DNA of 6,962 nt from an uncultured Oscillospiraceae bacterium (GCA_958403605.1 CATXYA010000080.1:1-6962); one strand, 5' to 3'. Positions 1-5,582 are shown, counted from the stretch's first letter. The notes: generated by a model from the sequence alone, not told the origin. Made by a program: numbers and translations.

Positions 1-138
1 GCGGGGATGCTAAAACTGACCGAGAACACCACCATCTTATTTATCGCCTTTTGCATCTATTTTTTCGCCTGGATCGCGGTCCTTCCCCATTCTGTCGAGC
101 GCAAGATCGACAAGTGGGGCCTCTCTTCGCATCGATAA
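1..138 (+). CDS. C-terminal end of a membrane protein (partial) or a small membrane protein
   Basis: Reading frame 1 is open from the window edge to a TAA at 136-138 and gives 45 residues. A hydrophobic stretch (about residues 11-28, rich in I, L, F, A, W) is a convincing single membrane segment. It is followed by a charged tail with ERKIDKW, typical of the cytoplasmic C-terminus of a permease or other multi-span protein. An ATG at position 7 is preceded directly by GCGGGG, too close to act as a ribosome binding site, so I favour the end of a longer gene that starts outside the window. No family can be assigned from this fragment. Its base composition is intermediate between the AT-rich methyltransferase and the GC-rich genes further right. 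Confidence 0.5.
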   Translation, partial: AGMLKLTENTTILFIAFCIYFFAWIAVLPHSVERKIDKWGLSSHR

Positions 139-158
139 AAATACCCGCAGGCTATTTT
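138..158 (+). terminator. possible weak terminator after the partial membrane gene
   Basis: AAAATA (138-143) pairs with TATTTT (153-158). Inside it CC pairs with GG across a GCA loop, with one C-C mismatch. The T-run is only four bases and the stem is weak, so this is a tentative call based on its place directly after the stop codon. Confidence 0.25.
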
Positions 159-191
159 GAGGTCATGTGGTCCATCCTTTTACATCGCGAA

Positions 192-219
192 TTGACAAAA
201 AATCTGTTTGGATTATCAT
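192..219 (+). promoter_or_regulatory. sigma-A-type promoter of the methyltransferase gene
   Basis: A perfect -35 TTGACA (192-197) is followed by a 16-bp spacer and a -10 TATCAT (214-219, five of six matches). It lies about 85 bp upstream of the methyltransferase start, in an AT-rich stretch with no other gene, and points the right way. The interval 139-302 otherwise holds no coding sequence that I can support. Confidence 0.55.
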
Positions 220-231
220 AAATGAACAGAT
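202..231 (+). promoter_or_regulatory. inverted repeat over the -10, candidate operator
   Basis: ATCTGTT (202-208) and AACAGAT (225-231) are perfect 7-bp inverted arms separated by 16 bp, and they enclose the -10 box at 214-219. Placement over the promoter fits a repressor site, or a hairpin at the start of the transcript. The repressor is unknown. Confidence 0.35.
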
Positions 232-302
232 AGAGAATATGGATTGGACAAATAAGACACGAAAAAAAGATTATCTATATTAGCCTGAGAGGACGAAAGG
301 GA

Positions 303-1088
303 ATGGCAAACAATAAAGATAAAATACTGGCACAATATCGTCACGAGCAAGAGGGTAACAGGTCGACCCGTGACCGAAGTACAAGTCTTGAATTTCATTA
401 CACTAAAAAGCACTTAAAGAATTTTATAAAACCTGGCGACCAAGTGCTTGAAGTTGGCTGTGCCACAGGATATTATGGTATGTATTATGCCGAAAAATGC
501 AACAGGTATCATGGCATAGATCTTGTACCGGCGCATATTGAATTGTTTGAGCAGGCGATCAAACAAAGTGGACATACAAACATAACTTGTGAAGTTGGCG
601 ATGCTACGAACCTTGAGAACATTGCCGATAGCAGCTACGATGTAGTTTTGTGCTTGGGCCCACTGTATCATCTGCCGCAACAGGAACGCGAATTGGTTTT
701 CGGAGAGTGTAAAAGAGTTTGTAAAGCTGGGGGCGTTCTGGCTTTTGCATACATCAATAAAATTGGCGTTTATGTAGGTGCTTGTATTTATGATAGTAGT
801 ACTTATCCAAATGAAAATGCCAACGAGCTCGTGCTTACAAAAGGTGAAGATGATTTAAGACCTGATACTTTTTATTTTACGACACCCGAGGAAATGAATG
901 ATACCGCCCAAAGGCAGGGTTTATCTAAAGTGATGAATTTGGGTACGGACTTTTTTGTTACGATGGGTGCTGTCAATAGCATGACAGACGAACAATTTGA
1001 GATTATGCGACCACTGTATGACCAAATGACGAGCCACGAAAGTTGTACAGGGATGAGTAATCATGCGTTGCTTATCTGCAGAAAATAA
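303..1088 (+). CDS. class I SAM-dependent methyltransferase
   Basis: This 261-residue protein has the Rossmann-fold methyltransferase signature. Motif I is VLEVGCATG (residues 48-56, the SAM-binding glycine loop). An acidic residue ends strand 2 in HGIDL (D73), VGDAT (D100) would contact the adenine, and YDVVLCLGPLYHLP (112-125) is the motif IV region, followed by KRVCKAGGVLAFAY (137-150) as the motif V/VI region. There is no signal peptide or membrane segment, so it is cytosolic. The substrate cannot be read from the sequence; the family includes small-molecule, lipid and rRNA methylases. The ATG at 303 sits just behind a purine-rich site (GAGAGGACGAAAGGGA). The gene is monocistronic, with its own promoter and a terminator at 1234-1266. 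It is clearly AT-richer, with A/T-ending codons, than every other gene here, which suggests horizontal acquisition. The family call is firm; the specific function is unknown. Confidence 0.85.
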   Translation: MANNKDKILAQYRHEQEGNRSTRDRSTSLEFHYTKKHLKNFIKPGDQVLEVGCATGYYGMYYAEKCNRYHGIDLVPAHIELFEQAIKQSGHTNITCEVGDATNLENIADSSYDVVLCLGPLYHLPQQERELVFGECKRVCKAGGVLAFAYINKIGVYVGACIYDSSTYPNENANELVLTKGEDDLRPDTFYFTTPEEMNDTAQRQGLSKVMNLGTDFFVTMGAVNSMTDEQFEIMRPLYDQMTSHESCTGMSNHALLICRK

Positions 1089-1186
1089 GCATTTTGCGCA
1101 GTTCTCCTACAGATACGAATACAGACTCGTACAATAGCAGCAAGTAGGGCAGACGCTTAAGATTTTAAGGCTGTGGACATTCGTCC

Positions 1187-1204
1187 TGTGCGCTGGCGCG
1201 CACA
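1187..1204. repeat. perfect GC-rich hairpin in the intergenic region
   Basis: TGTGCGC (1187-1193), loop TGGC, GCGCACA (1198-1204): a perfect 7-bp stem. A smaller hairpin GGAC-ATTC-GTCC (1175-1186) abuts it on the left. No T-run follows on either strand, so it is not a standard terminator. I see no gene in 1089-1308. Confidence 0.45.
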
Positions 1205-1233
1205 AATACTCACAAGTTTGCATTTATGGTATA

Positions 1234-1266
1234 AAAAAGCGCAGAGCCTTAGGCTCTGCGCTTTTT
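1234..1266. terminator. bidirectional intrinsic terminator between methyltransferase and histidine kinase
   Basis: A perfect 15-bp inverted repeat: AAAAAGCGCAGAGCC (1234-1248), loop TTA, GGCTCTGCGCTTTTT (1252-1266). The GC-rich core is flanked by A-runs on the left and T-runs on the right, so it works as a hairpin plus U-tract on both strands. It lies between two converging genes, 146 bp past the methyltransferase stop and 43 bp past the kinase stop. Confidence 0.9.
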
Positions 1267-1276
1267 CTTGAGAACG

Positions 1277-1302
1277 GGGGCGGCTGCTGCAAACGCCGCC
1301 CC
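1277..1302. repeat. second hairpin just after the kinase stop
   Basis: GGGGCGGC (1277-1284) and GCCGCCCC (1295-1302) form a perfect 8-bp stem with a 10-base loop. It sits between the kinase stop codon and the bidirectional terminator, so in the kinase transcript it is a 3'-UTR stem that could protect the message or assist termination. It lacks a U-tract. Confidence 0.45.
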
Positions 1303-1308
1303 ACGGAA

Positions 1309-3951
1309 TCAGGCGGAGAGATAGCGCTCCAGCACCAGGCGGATCTGGTCCAGCTGGAGAGGCTTGGCGAGGTGGCCGTCCATGCCCGCGGCCTTGCTGG
1401 CCGCCACGTCCTCGGCAAAGACGTTGGCCGTCATTGCCACGATGGGCACCGTGGCCGCGCCGGCCTTCGGCAGCGCACGGATGCGCTGGGTGGCCTCCAT
1501 GCCGCCCAGCACCGGCATCTGCAGGTCCATAAAAATAAGGTCGTACCACCCGTCGGGGGCCGTGGCAAAGGCTTCCACCGCCTCCAGGCCGTTTTCCGCC
1601 GTGTCCACCACGGCGCCCGTCTGGCCCAGCAGCTCCAGGGCGATCTCGCGGTTCAGCGCGTTGTCCTCCACCAGCAGGAGATGCTTGCCGGGGTAAGCGC
1701 AGCCCAGCCCCGCGGCGGCGTGGGGAAGAAAAGCCTGTTCGCGCAGGACATAGCGCTCGAGGGCGTGCACCAGGCTGGACTTGAGCATGGGTTTGGCCAC
1801 AAAGCCGCTGACGGAGACCTCCCTGGCGCGGGCCTCGCAGTCCGACCAATCGTAGGCGGAAAGCAAAATGACGGGCACGCTTTCCCCCAGCACCCGGCGC
1901 AGCCGCCGGGTGGCCTCAATGCCGTCCATGCCGGGCATCTTTAAGTCCATGATAACGGCGAGCAGCGGTGTGCCCGCCGCCAGGGCCGCCTGCGCCTTGG
2001 CCAGCGCCTCCTGGCCGGAGAGGGCGCACAGGGCGTCCAGCCCCAGCTCCTGTAAATACTCGCAGGTGGTCTCGCAGGCCAGCGGATCGTCGTCCACCAC
2101 CAGCACCACCGCGCCCGCGGGCACGGGCAGCGACACAGGGGCTTCTTCCTGCAGCTTCAGCGAAAAGGTGACGGTGAAGGCGGAGCCCTGGCCATAGGTG
2201 CTCTGCACCGAAATGTCGCCGTCCATCATGCGCACGATGTTGCGGCTGATGGCCATGCCCAGCCCCGTGCCCTGGATGGCGGCGATGGTGGCGTCCTCGG
2301 CGCGCTCAAAGGGCGTGAAGAGCTTTTCCAGAAACTCCGGCGTCATGCCGTAGCCATTGTCGCGGAAGACGAACTCATAGCGGCCATAGCCCACCGGGCT
2401 GTTCCTGCCTTCGGCACCGGGCAGCTTGTCGGCATCCGCCTCCATTTCGCCTGCGGCGAAACCGCTGCGTGCCCTGAAACAGCCCACCGGGCTGTTCCTG
2501 CCTTCGGCACCGGGCAGCTTGTCGGCATCCGCCTCCATTTCGCCTGCGGCGAAACCGCTGCGTGCCCTGAAACAGCCCACCGGGCTGTTCCTGCCTTCGG
2601 CACCGGGCAATTCTTCCAGCTCCCGCAGCTCCAGGGTGAGGCAGCCGCCGTCCGGCGTGTACTTGACGGCGTTGGAGAGGATGTTCAAAAACACCTGTTC
2701 CAGGCGGTGCTCGTCGCCCAGCACCTGCTCATGGTGCAGGCCGCTGACGCGGATATCGAAGCTGTGATGCTTTTGCAGGATGGAGGGCTGGATGATGGTG
2801 ACGATGTTCTGGATGACCTCGCCCAGGCTGAACGGCTCTTCGGCCATGGTCAGGCGGCCGCTCTCGATCTTGGACATGTCCAGCACGTCGTTGATGAGGC
2901 TCAAAAGCAGATTGGAGGACACGTCGATCTTGCTCAGGCAGTCCTGCACGCGCTCCGGCTCGGCGATATGGGCGGCGGCGATGGACGACATGCCCAAAAT
3001 GGCGTTCATGGGGGTGCGGATGTCATGGCTCATGCGGGAGAGAAATTCCGATTTGGCGCGGTTGGCGTGCTCCGCCGCCGCCAGCGCCTCCTCCAGGGCG
3101 GCGGCCTGCTCGGTGAGCTTTTGATGCATCTCCCGCAGCTCCGTCACGTCGGTAATGTCGATAAAAATGACCAGGTAGACGGGGTGGCCGTCCTGCCGGG
3201 TCACGCAAGTGGCGTTCACCTGCAGCCACAGGGGAATGTCTTTCCGGCTGTTGACGTGCATGACGAACTGCACCGGCTGCCCCGCCAGCAGCGCCTCCCG
3301 GTGCTGCGCGATGACGTCGGCATTGTCCTCGATGTTGCGGAAATAGAGCGAAGAGCCCGCGGGGCCGCCCGCGGCCTCACCGAAATACTCCCGGAAGCGG
3401 GCGTTGGAATCCAACAGCGTCAGCTCCAGGCCCGGTTCCAGGCCCGGTTCCACGCGGTATTTGGCCACAAAGCCGGGCAGGCTCTCATAGGTGACGGATT
3501 GCTCCAGCTGCATGCGCACGACGTCGTCGATGTTGGTGAGCACGGAATAGGCCACCTGATAGCCATTGACATACTCGTCCGCAAAGACGGCGGAAAACTG
3601 TACCCAGATATGATCGCCGTTTTTGCGGCGGATGCGGGAGAGCAGCTTATAGCTGCTCTCCCCCGCGGCCAGTGCGTTTCCCACCGCCGCGCCAAGCTCC
3701 GCCCAATCGTCCGGGTCGGGCTGGTAATACAGGTCGGGCCGGTTGTGGAAGTTGGCCTCGTATTCCTCTTTGGGCCAGCCGATGAGCTGGTAATAAAAAT
3801 CGTTGGCCCAGATCAGCGTGAAGTGCTCATCCAGCAAATGCTTGCTGACGCTGACGCCCAGCAGCTGCATCAACGCGGTATACTCATAATCCGCCGCCGA
3901 AGAGGGCGCGGCCCAGGCCAAAGGTTCTTTTTCAGGATCGTTTGTCATCAT
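1309..3951 (-). CDS. cytoplasmic hybrid sensor histidine kinase (PAS-PAS-HisKA-HATPase-REC-REC)
   Basis: This 880-residue hybrid kinase has no membrane segment or signal peptide, so it should sense a cytoplasmic cue. Two PAS-like domains (about 35-145 and 155-272) lead into a coiled coil (273-300). HisKA follows with SHDIRTPMN, where H309 is the phosphoacceptor. The HATPase domain has N-box NILSNAVKYTP (from 423), G1 DNGYGM (531-536), F-box LFTPFER (544-550) and G2 GTGLGM (561-566). Receiver 1 (about 615-735) has DDD at 620-622, D669 and K720; receiver 2 (about 756-878) has ED at 762-763, D809, T841 and K863. All catalytic residues are present, so the kinase should be active. No HPt or output domain is attached, so phosphate must pass to a separate partner. 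GGAGGGA (3960-3954) lies 4 bases from the first ATG and 7 from the second (3948), so translation may begin at the second. Oddity: an in-frame 93-bp repeat array encodes residues about 448-521, between N-box and G1. Confidence 0.93.
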   Translation of the reverse strand: MMTNDPEKEPLAWAAPSSAADYEYTALMQLLGVSVSKHLLDEHFTLIWANDFYYQLIGWPKEEYEANFHNRPDLYYQPDPDDWAELGAAVGNALAAGESSYKLLSRIRRKNGDHIWVQFSAVFADEYVNGYQVAYSVLTNIDDVVRMQLEQSVTYESLPGFVAKYRVEPGLEPGLELTLLDSNARFREYFGEAAGGPAGSSLYFRNIEDNADVIAQHREALLAGQPVQFVMHVNSRKDIPLWLQVNATCVTRQDGHPVYLVIFIDITDVTELREMHQKLTEQAAALEEALAAAEHANRAKSEFLSRMSHDIRTPMNAILGMSSIAAAHIAEPERVQDCLSKIDVSSNLLLSLINDVLDMSKIESGRLTMAEEPFSLGEVIQNIVTIIQPSILQKHHSFDIRVSGLHHEQVLGDEHRLEQVFLNILSNAVKYTPDGGCLTLELRELEELPGAEGRNSPVGCFRARSGFAAGEMEADADKLPGAEGRNSPVGCFRARSGFAAGEMEADADKLPGAEGRNSPVGYGRYEFVFRDNGYGMTPEFLEKLFTPFERAEDATIAAIQGTGLGMAISRNIVRMMDGDISVQSTYGQGSAFTVTFSLKLQEEAPVSLPVPAGAVVLVVDDDPLACETTCEYLQELGLDALCALSGQEALAKAQAALAAGTPLLAVIMDLKMPGMDGIEATRRLRRVLGESVPVILLSAYDWSDCEARAREVSVSGFVAKPMLKSSLVHALERYVLREQAFLPHAAAGLGCAYPGKHLLLVEDNALNREIALELLGQTGAVVDTAENGLEAVEAFATAPDGWYDLIFMDLQMPVLGGMEATQRIRALPKAGAATVPIVAMTANVFAEDVAASKAAGMDGHLAKPLQLDQIRLVLERYLSA
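2389..2609 (-). repeat. 93-bp tandem repeat (2.4 copies) inside the HATPase domain
   Basis: Identical 93-bp units lie at 2389-2481 and 2482-2574, followed by an identical 35-bp partial copy at 2575-2609. In the kinase frame each unit encodes 31 residues beginning LPGAEGRNSPVG and ending EMEADADK. Being a multiple of three, the unit keeps the frame, and by inspection it is open in five of six frames (the exception is a TGA in one plus-strand frame). It contains strong palindromes: TTTCGCC-TGC-GGCGAAA (2445-2461) and, across each unit junction, AACAGCCC-ACC-GGGCTGTT (2478-2496 and 2571-2589). The site is a loop between two beta strands of the GHKL fold, a place that tolerates insertions. It resembles palindromic elements that insert in frame into genes, but the family is not identified. 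Confidence 0.95.
3425..3448 (-). repeat. 12-bp tandem duplication in the second PAS domain
   Basis: TCCAGGCCCGGT occurs twice in tandem (3425-3436, 3437-3448), with the start of a third copy following. It encodes EPGLEPGLE at residues 168-176, near the start of the second PAS domain. It is probably a slippage duplication in a loop, in frame and harmless. Confidence 0.7.
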
Positions 3952-4022
3952 AGTCCCTCCAGGACGGTCGGCGGCGAAAAATGCCGCAAAAGCAAGAGTG
4001 TTCAGATAGGGATTTTTATCTT

Positions 4023-4051
4023 ATTTTAGCAGAAGGGCGGCTGGATTACAA
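4023..4051 (-). promoter_or_regulatory. promoter of the histidine kinase gene
   Basis: Read on the minus strand: -35 TTGTAA (4051-4046), a 17-bp spacer, and -10 TAAAAT (4028-4023), preceded by an extended -10 TGC (4031-4029). It would start transcription near 4016, leaving a leader of about 65 nt before the start codon. A short hairpin, GCGGC/GCCGC on the minus strand, lies in that leader around 3970-3986. Confidence 0.6.
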
Positions 4052-4057
4052 GCGCTT
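4050..4057. promoter_or_regulatory. AAGCGCTT palindrome between divergent promoters, candidate shared operator
   Basis: A perfect 8-bp palindrome touches the inner edge of the kinase -35 and ends 2 bp before the opposite -35 (4060). A protein bound here could control both promoters. The adjacent GntR-type regulator is the natural candidate for autoregulation, but a short palindrome can arise by chance. Confidence 0.3.
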
Positions 4058-4059
4058 TC

Positions 4060-4088
4060 TGGACGCCGCGGGCAGAAAATGCTACAAT
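4060..4088 (+). promoter_or_regulatory. promoter of the tandem GntR regulator gene
   Basis: -35 TGGACG (4060-4065, four of six matches), a 17-bp spacer, and -10 TACAAT (4083-4088, five of six matches), with an extended TGC immediately upstream. Transcription would begin near 4095, upstream of the GGAGGGGGG ribosome binding site (4115-4123) and the GTG start at 4131. This argues against the upstream ATG at 3981 in the same frame. Confidence 0.6.
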
Positions 4089-4130
4089 GGAAAAAACGTC
4101 CGCCAGGGTACAAGGGAGGGGGGATGCGGG

Positions 4131-4796
4131 GTGCCGCAGGAGCATTACAGCCTCATTTACCGCTTTTTCCGCGCGCGCATCGAGTTTGGGTTCTACCAAA
4201 AGGGAGACTGCCTGCCCACCATCGAACTGCTGCACGAGGTCTACCAGGTCGCCGTGCGCACGGTGCGCAGCGCCTATCTGCGGCTGCAGGCGGAGGGGTA
4301 TATCCGCCTTTGCCCGGGCCGCAAAACGGTGGTGGTGTGGGACGGCGTCCAAACCGGGGCCGCCCGCTGCCAGGCGTATTATCTGGCGCGCCGGGACGGC
4401 TTTCGGCAGCTGCAGGAGGTGCTGCCGCCCTTCGTGCTGCCCCTGCTGGCGGAGGGCGCCCGCCGCCTGCCGCGGCGGGAGATGGCGCGGATCGAGGCGG
4501 TGGCCTCGTCCCTGGAGGACGGGGACTATTACCTGATGTTTTTCTGCGGCCGCTGTATGCTGCAGACCCTGGGCAGCGGCGTTCTGTTGAATTTCTATGA
4601 TGAACTGGCGGACTATTATCAATTTTCGTTCCTCTGGCGCCGCGGGATGCAGTCGCCCGCGGCGGCCCGGCAGCTGCAGACCTTGGTCCGTGGGGTGCGC
4701 GCGGCCTGCCGGACGGGCGACCGGGAGCAGCTCCGCCGCGCCTATCTGGAAATGCAGGTCCTGCTGTGCCGCACCGTGTGGGACGATCTCGGCTAG
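4131..4796 (+). CDS. GntR-type winged-helix regulator, first module (ends at amber codon)
   Basis: The first 70 or so residues form a GntR-type winged helix: GDCLPT (25-30), then VRTVRSAYLRLQAEGYI (42-58), matching the G-x-LP, TVR-x-A and L-x-x-x-G pattern of the recognition helix and wing. The remaining 150 residues are mostly helical and match no ligand-binding domain I recognise. I chose the GTG at 4131 because GGAGGGGGG lies 7 bases upstream and the promoter -10 is at 4083. An in-frame ATG at 3981 precedes the promoter, and the ATG at 4124 is in another frame. Translation stops at a TAG (4794-4796) after 221 residues. The same frame continues beyond it through a Pro/Ala-rich stretch into a second GntR module, so this may be the front half of a larger protein. 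It is divergent from the histidine kinase, so autoregulation is plausible. Ligand and targets are unknown. Confidence 0.75.
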   Translation: MPQEHYSLIYRFFRARIEFGFYQKGDCLPTIELLHEVYQVAVRTVRSAYLRLQAEGYIRLCPGRKTVVVWDGVQTGAARCQAYYLARRDGFRQLQEVLPPFVLPLLAEGARRLPRREMARIEAVASSLEDGDYYLMFFCGRCMLQTLGSGVLLNFYDELADYYQFSFLWRRGMQSPAAARQLQTLVRGVRAACRTGDREQLRRAYLEMQVLLCRTVWDDLG

Positions 4797-4820
4797 ACGC
4801 CGCCGTCCGCGCCGCCGCAG

Positions 4821-5312
4821 GTGCCCTTTACCTGGAACGTGTACCGCGAGCGGCCCCAGCGGTGCTACTCGCTGGCGGCCCACCTGCTGGGGCGCATCGA
4901 TCTGGGGGAGGAATTCGGCCCCGGCAGCCTGCTGCCCTCCTACGGCGCGCTGGCAAAGGCCTACGGCGTTTCCCTCAGCACGGTGCGCCGGGCCGTGGCG
5001 CTGCTGGAAAATTTGGGCGCCGTCGCCACGGTGCACGGCGTGGGCACCCGGGTGGCGCGCGCCCCGCTGGACCCGGCCTGCCTGCGGGACGAGGCGGTGC
5101 AAAAGCAGCTGGCCCTGTTCCGCGAGGGGCTGCCGCTCATCCGCCTGACGTTCCCCGGCATGGCGGCGTGGTTTTTTCCGCGCCGTCCGCAGAACGTGGC
5201 CCACGCCGCGGCCCGGCTGCGCGCCCGGCCGGACGCCGGGTTCCTGGCTTTTTTCCGTGCCCTGGGCTTTGTGCTGTATGAAAACGAAAACGCCGCTCTG
5301 CGGGAGATCTAG
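4821..5312 (+). CDS. second GntR-type winged-helix module (between two amber codons)
   Basis: A second GntR-type winged helix follows in the same frame as the first: FGPGSLLPSYGALAKAYGV (262-280 counted from the 4131 start), then LSTVRRAVALLENLG (282-296) and the wing VHGVGTRVA. Downstream is a helical region like that of module 1. If expressed separately it would begin at the GTG at 4821, but no Shine-Dalgarno-like sequence precedes it (the upstream bases are CCG-rich), so independent translation looks poor. Coupling to the stop 24 bases upstream or readthrough would be needed. It ends at TAG 5310-5312, yet the frame runs on for 62 codons of plausible coding sequence. As written, the product of 163 residues would lack the C-terminal quarter of its module. 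DNA binding is a confident domain inference; the biological role is unknown. Confidence 0.6.
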   Translation: MPFTWNVYRERPQRCYSLAAHLLGRIDLGEEFGPGSLLPSYGALAKAYGVSLSTVRRAVALLENLGAVATVHGVGTRVARAPLDPACLRDEAVQKQLALFREGLPLIRLTFPGMAAWFFPRRPQNVAHAAARLRARPDAGFLAFFRALGFVLYENENAALREI

Positions 5313-5501
5313 GGCAAATTTTACGAGGTGCTGCTGCTGGGCCTGCCGTTGCTGGAGCACCGGCCCACAAAGCTGCCGCAGGCGCCGGAGCAGCTGGCCC
5401 GCGCCCTGGAGACGGGCGACCTGGAGGGCTTCACGGCCCTGATGGAGGCCCTGTGCGCCGAGACGGAACAGGCGGCGGCGCAGTTGGCGGAGATCGAATA
5501 A
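5313..5501 (+). other. C-terminal 62 codons of the GntR regulator after the second amber codon
   Basis: The frame after the second TAG is open for 62 codons to a TAA (5499-5501). It has the same GC-ending codons as the upstream part and no start codon with a ribosome binding site. Its sequence GKFYEVLLLGLPLLEH and the later ETGDLEGF resemble the matching part of module 1 (LADYYQFSFLW and RTGDREQL), so it looks like the genuine end of module 2 rather than random open sequence. The terminator at 5504 follows directly. Confidence 0.65.
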
Positions 5502-5503
5502 AA

Positions 5504-5535
5504 AAGCGGGGCGCCCCCGAGAGGGCGCCCCGCTT
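5504..5535. terminator. intrinsic terminator after the GntR regulator, probably bidirectional
   Basis: A perfect 13-bp stem, AAGCGGGGCGCCC (5504-5516) with GGGCGCCCCGCTT (5523-5535) and loop CCGAGA, begins 2 bases after the TAA. A T-run at 5538-5542 follows on the plus strand. The A-run at 5500-5505 gives a U-run on the minus strand, where it could back up the tRNA terminator. Confidence 0.88.
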
Positions 5536-5552
5536 GCTTTTTGGGCAACAAA

Positions 5553-5580
5553 AAAACGCAGGACTTACATCCTGCGTTTT
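5553..5580 (-). terminator. intrinsic terminator of the tRNA-Asn gene
   Basis: AAAACGCAGGA (5553-5563) pairs with TCCTGCGTTTT (5570-5580) over a 6-base loop. On the minus strand the stem is followed by a seven-base U-run (from A5550-5556). It starts 3 bases past the tRNA 3' end. Confidence 0.88.
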
Positions 5581-5582
5581 CC

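Larger units (their letters stand above)
4131..5501 (+). pseudogene. tandem GntR-GntR regulator, 456-codon frame broken by two in-frame TAG codons
   Basis: From the GTG at 4131 to the TAA at 5499-5501 one frame holds 456 codons with only two interruptions, both amber: codon 222 (4794-4796) and codon 394 (5310-5312). It encodes two successive modules of about 225 residues each (winged helix plus helical region), joined by a Pro/Ala-rich linker (TPPSAPPQ) placed right after the first TAG. There are no frameshifts. One promoter and one ribosome binding site precede it and one terminator follows, as expected for a single gene. The simplest reading is a double-module transcriptional regulator recently inactivated by two point mutations; CAG to TAG is the easiest such change in a GC-rich genome. 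Alternatives are two adjacent small regulators with a truncated second one, amber readthrough or suppression, or sequencing error. Confidence 0.6.

Noticed and set aside
216..680. Minus-strand open frames opposite the methyltransferase start (216-413, 414-680)
   Set aside because: They overlap a gene with clear methyltransferase motifs and have neither a ribosome binding site nor a recognisable domain.
2389..2609. CRISPR array
   Set aside because: The units are directly abutting 93-bp copies with no unique spacers, lie inside a coding frame, and no cas gene is present.
2707..4029. Long plus-strand open frame (440 codons) opposite the histidine kinase
   Set aside because: It is antisense to a gene with full catalytic motifs, its translation is a low-complexity mix of H, Q, G, V and A without a domain, and such shadows are common in GC-rich DNA.
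3981..4130. N-terminal extension of the first GntR frame to the ATG at 3981
   Set aside because: It would begin upstream of the -10 box at 4083-4088 and has no ribosome binding site. GTG 4131 has a strong one, and the extension adds no domain sequence.
4026..5360. Minus-strand open frame (444 codons) opposite the GntR regulator
   Set aside because: The composition is Q, R, H, A-rich shadow sequence with no recognisable domain, while the plus strand has winged-helix motifs, a promoter and a ribosome binding site.
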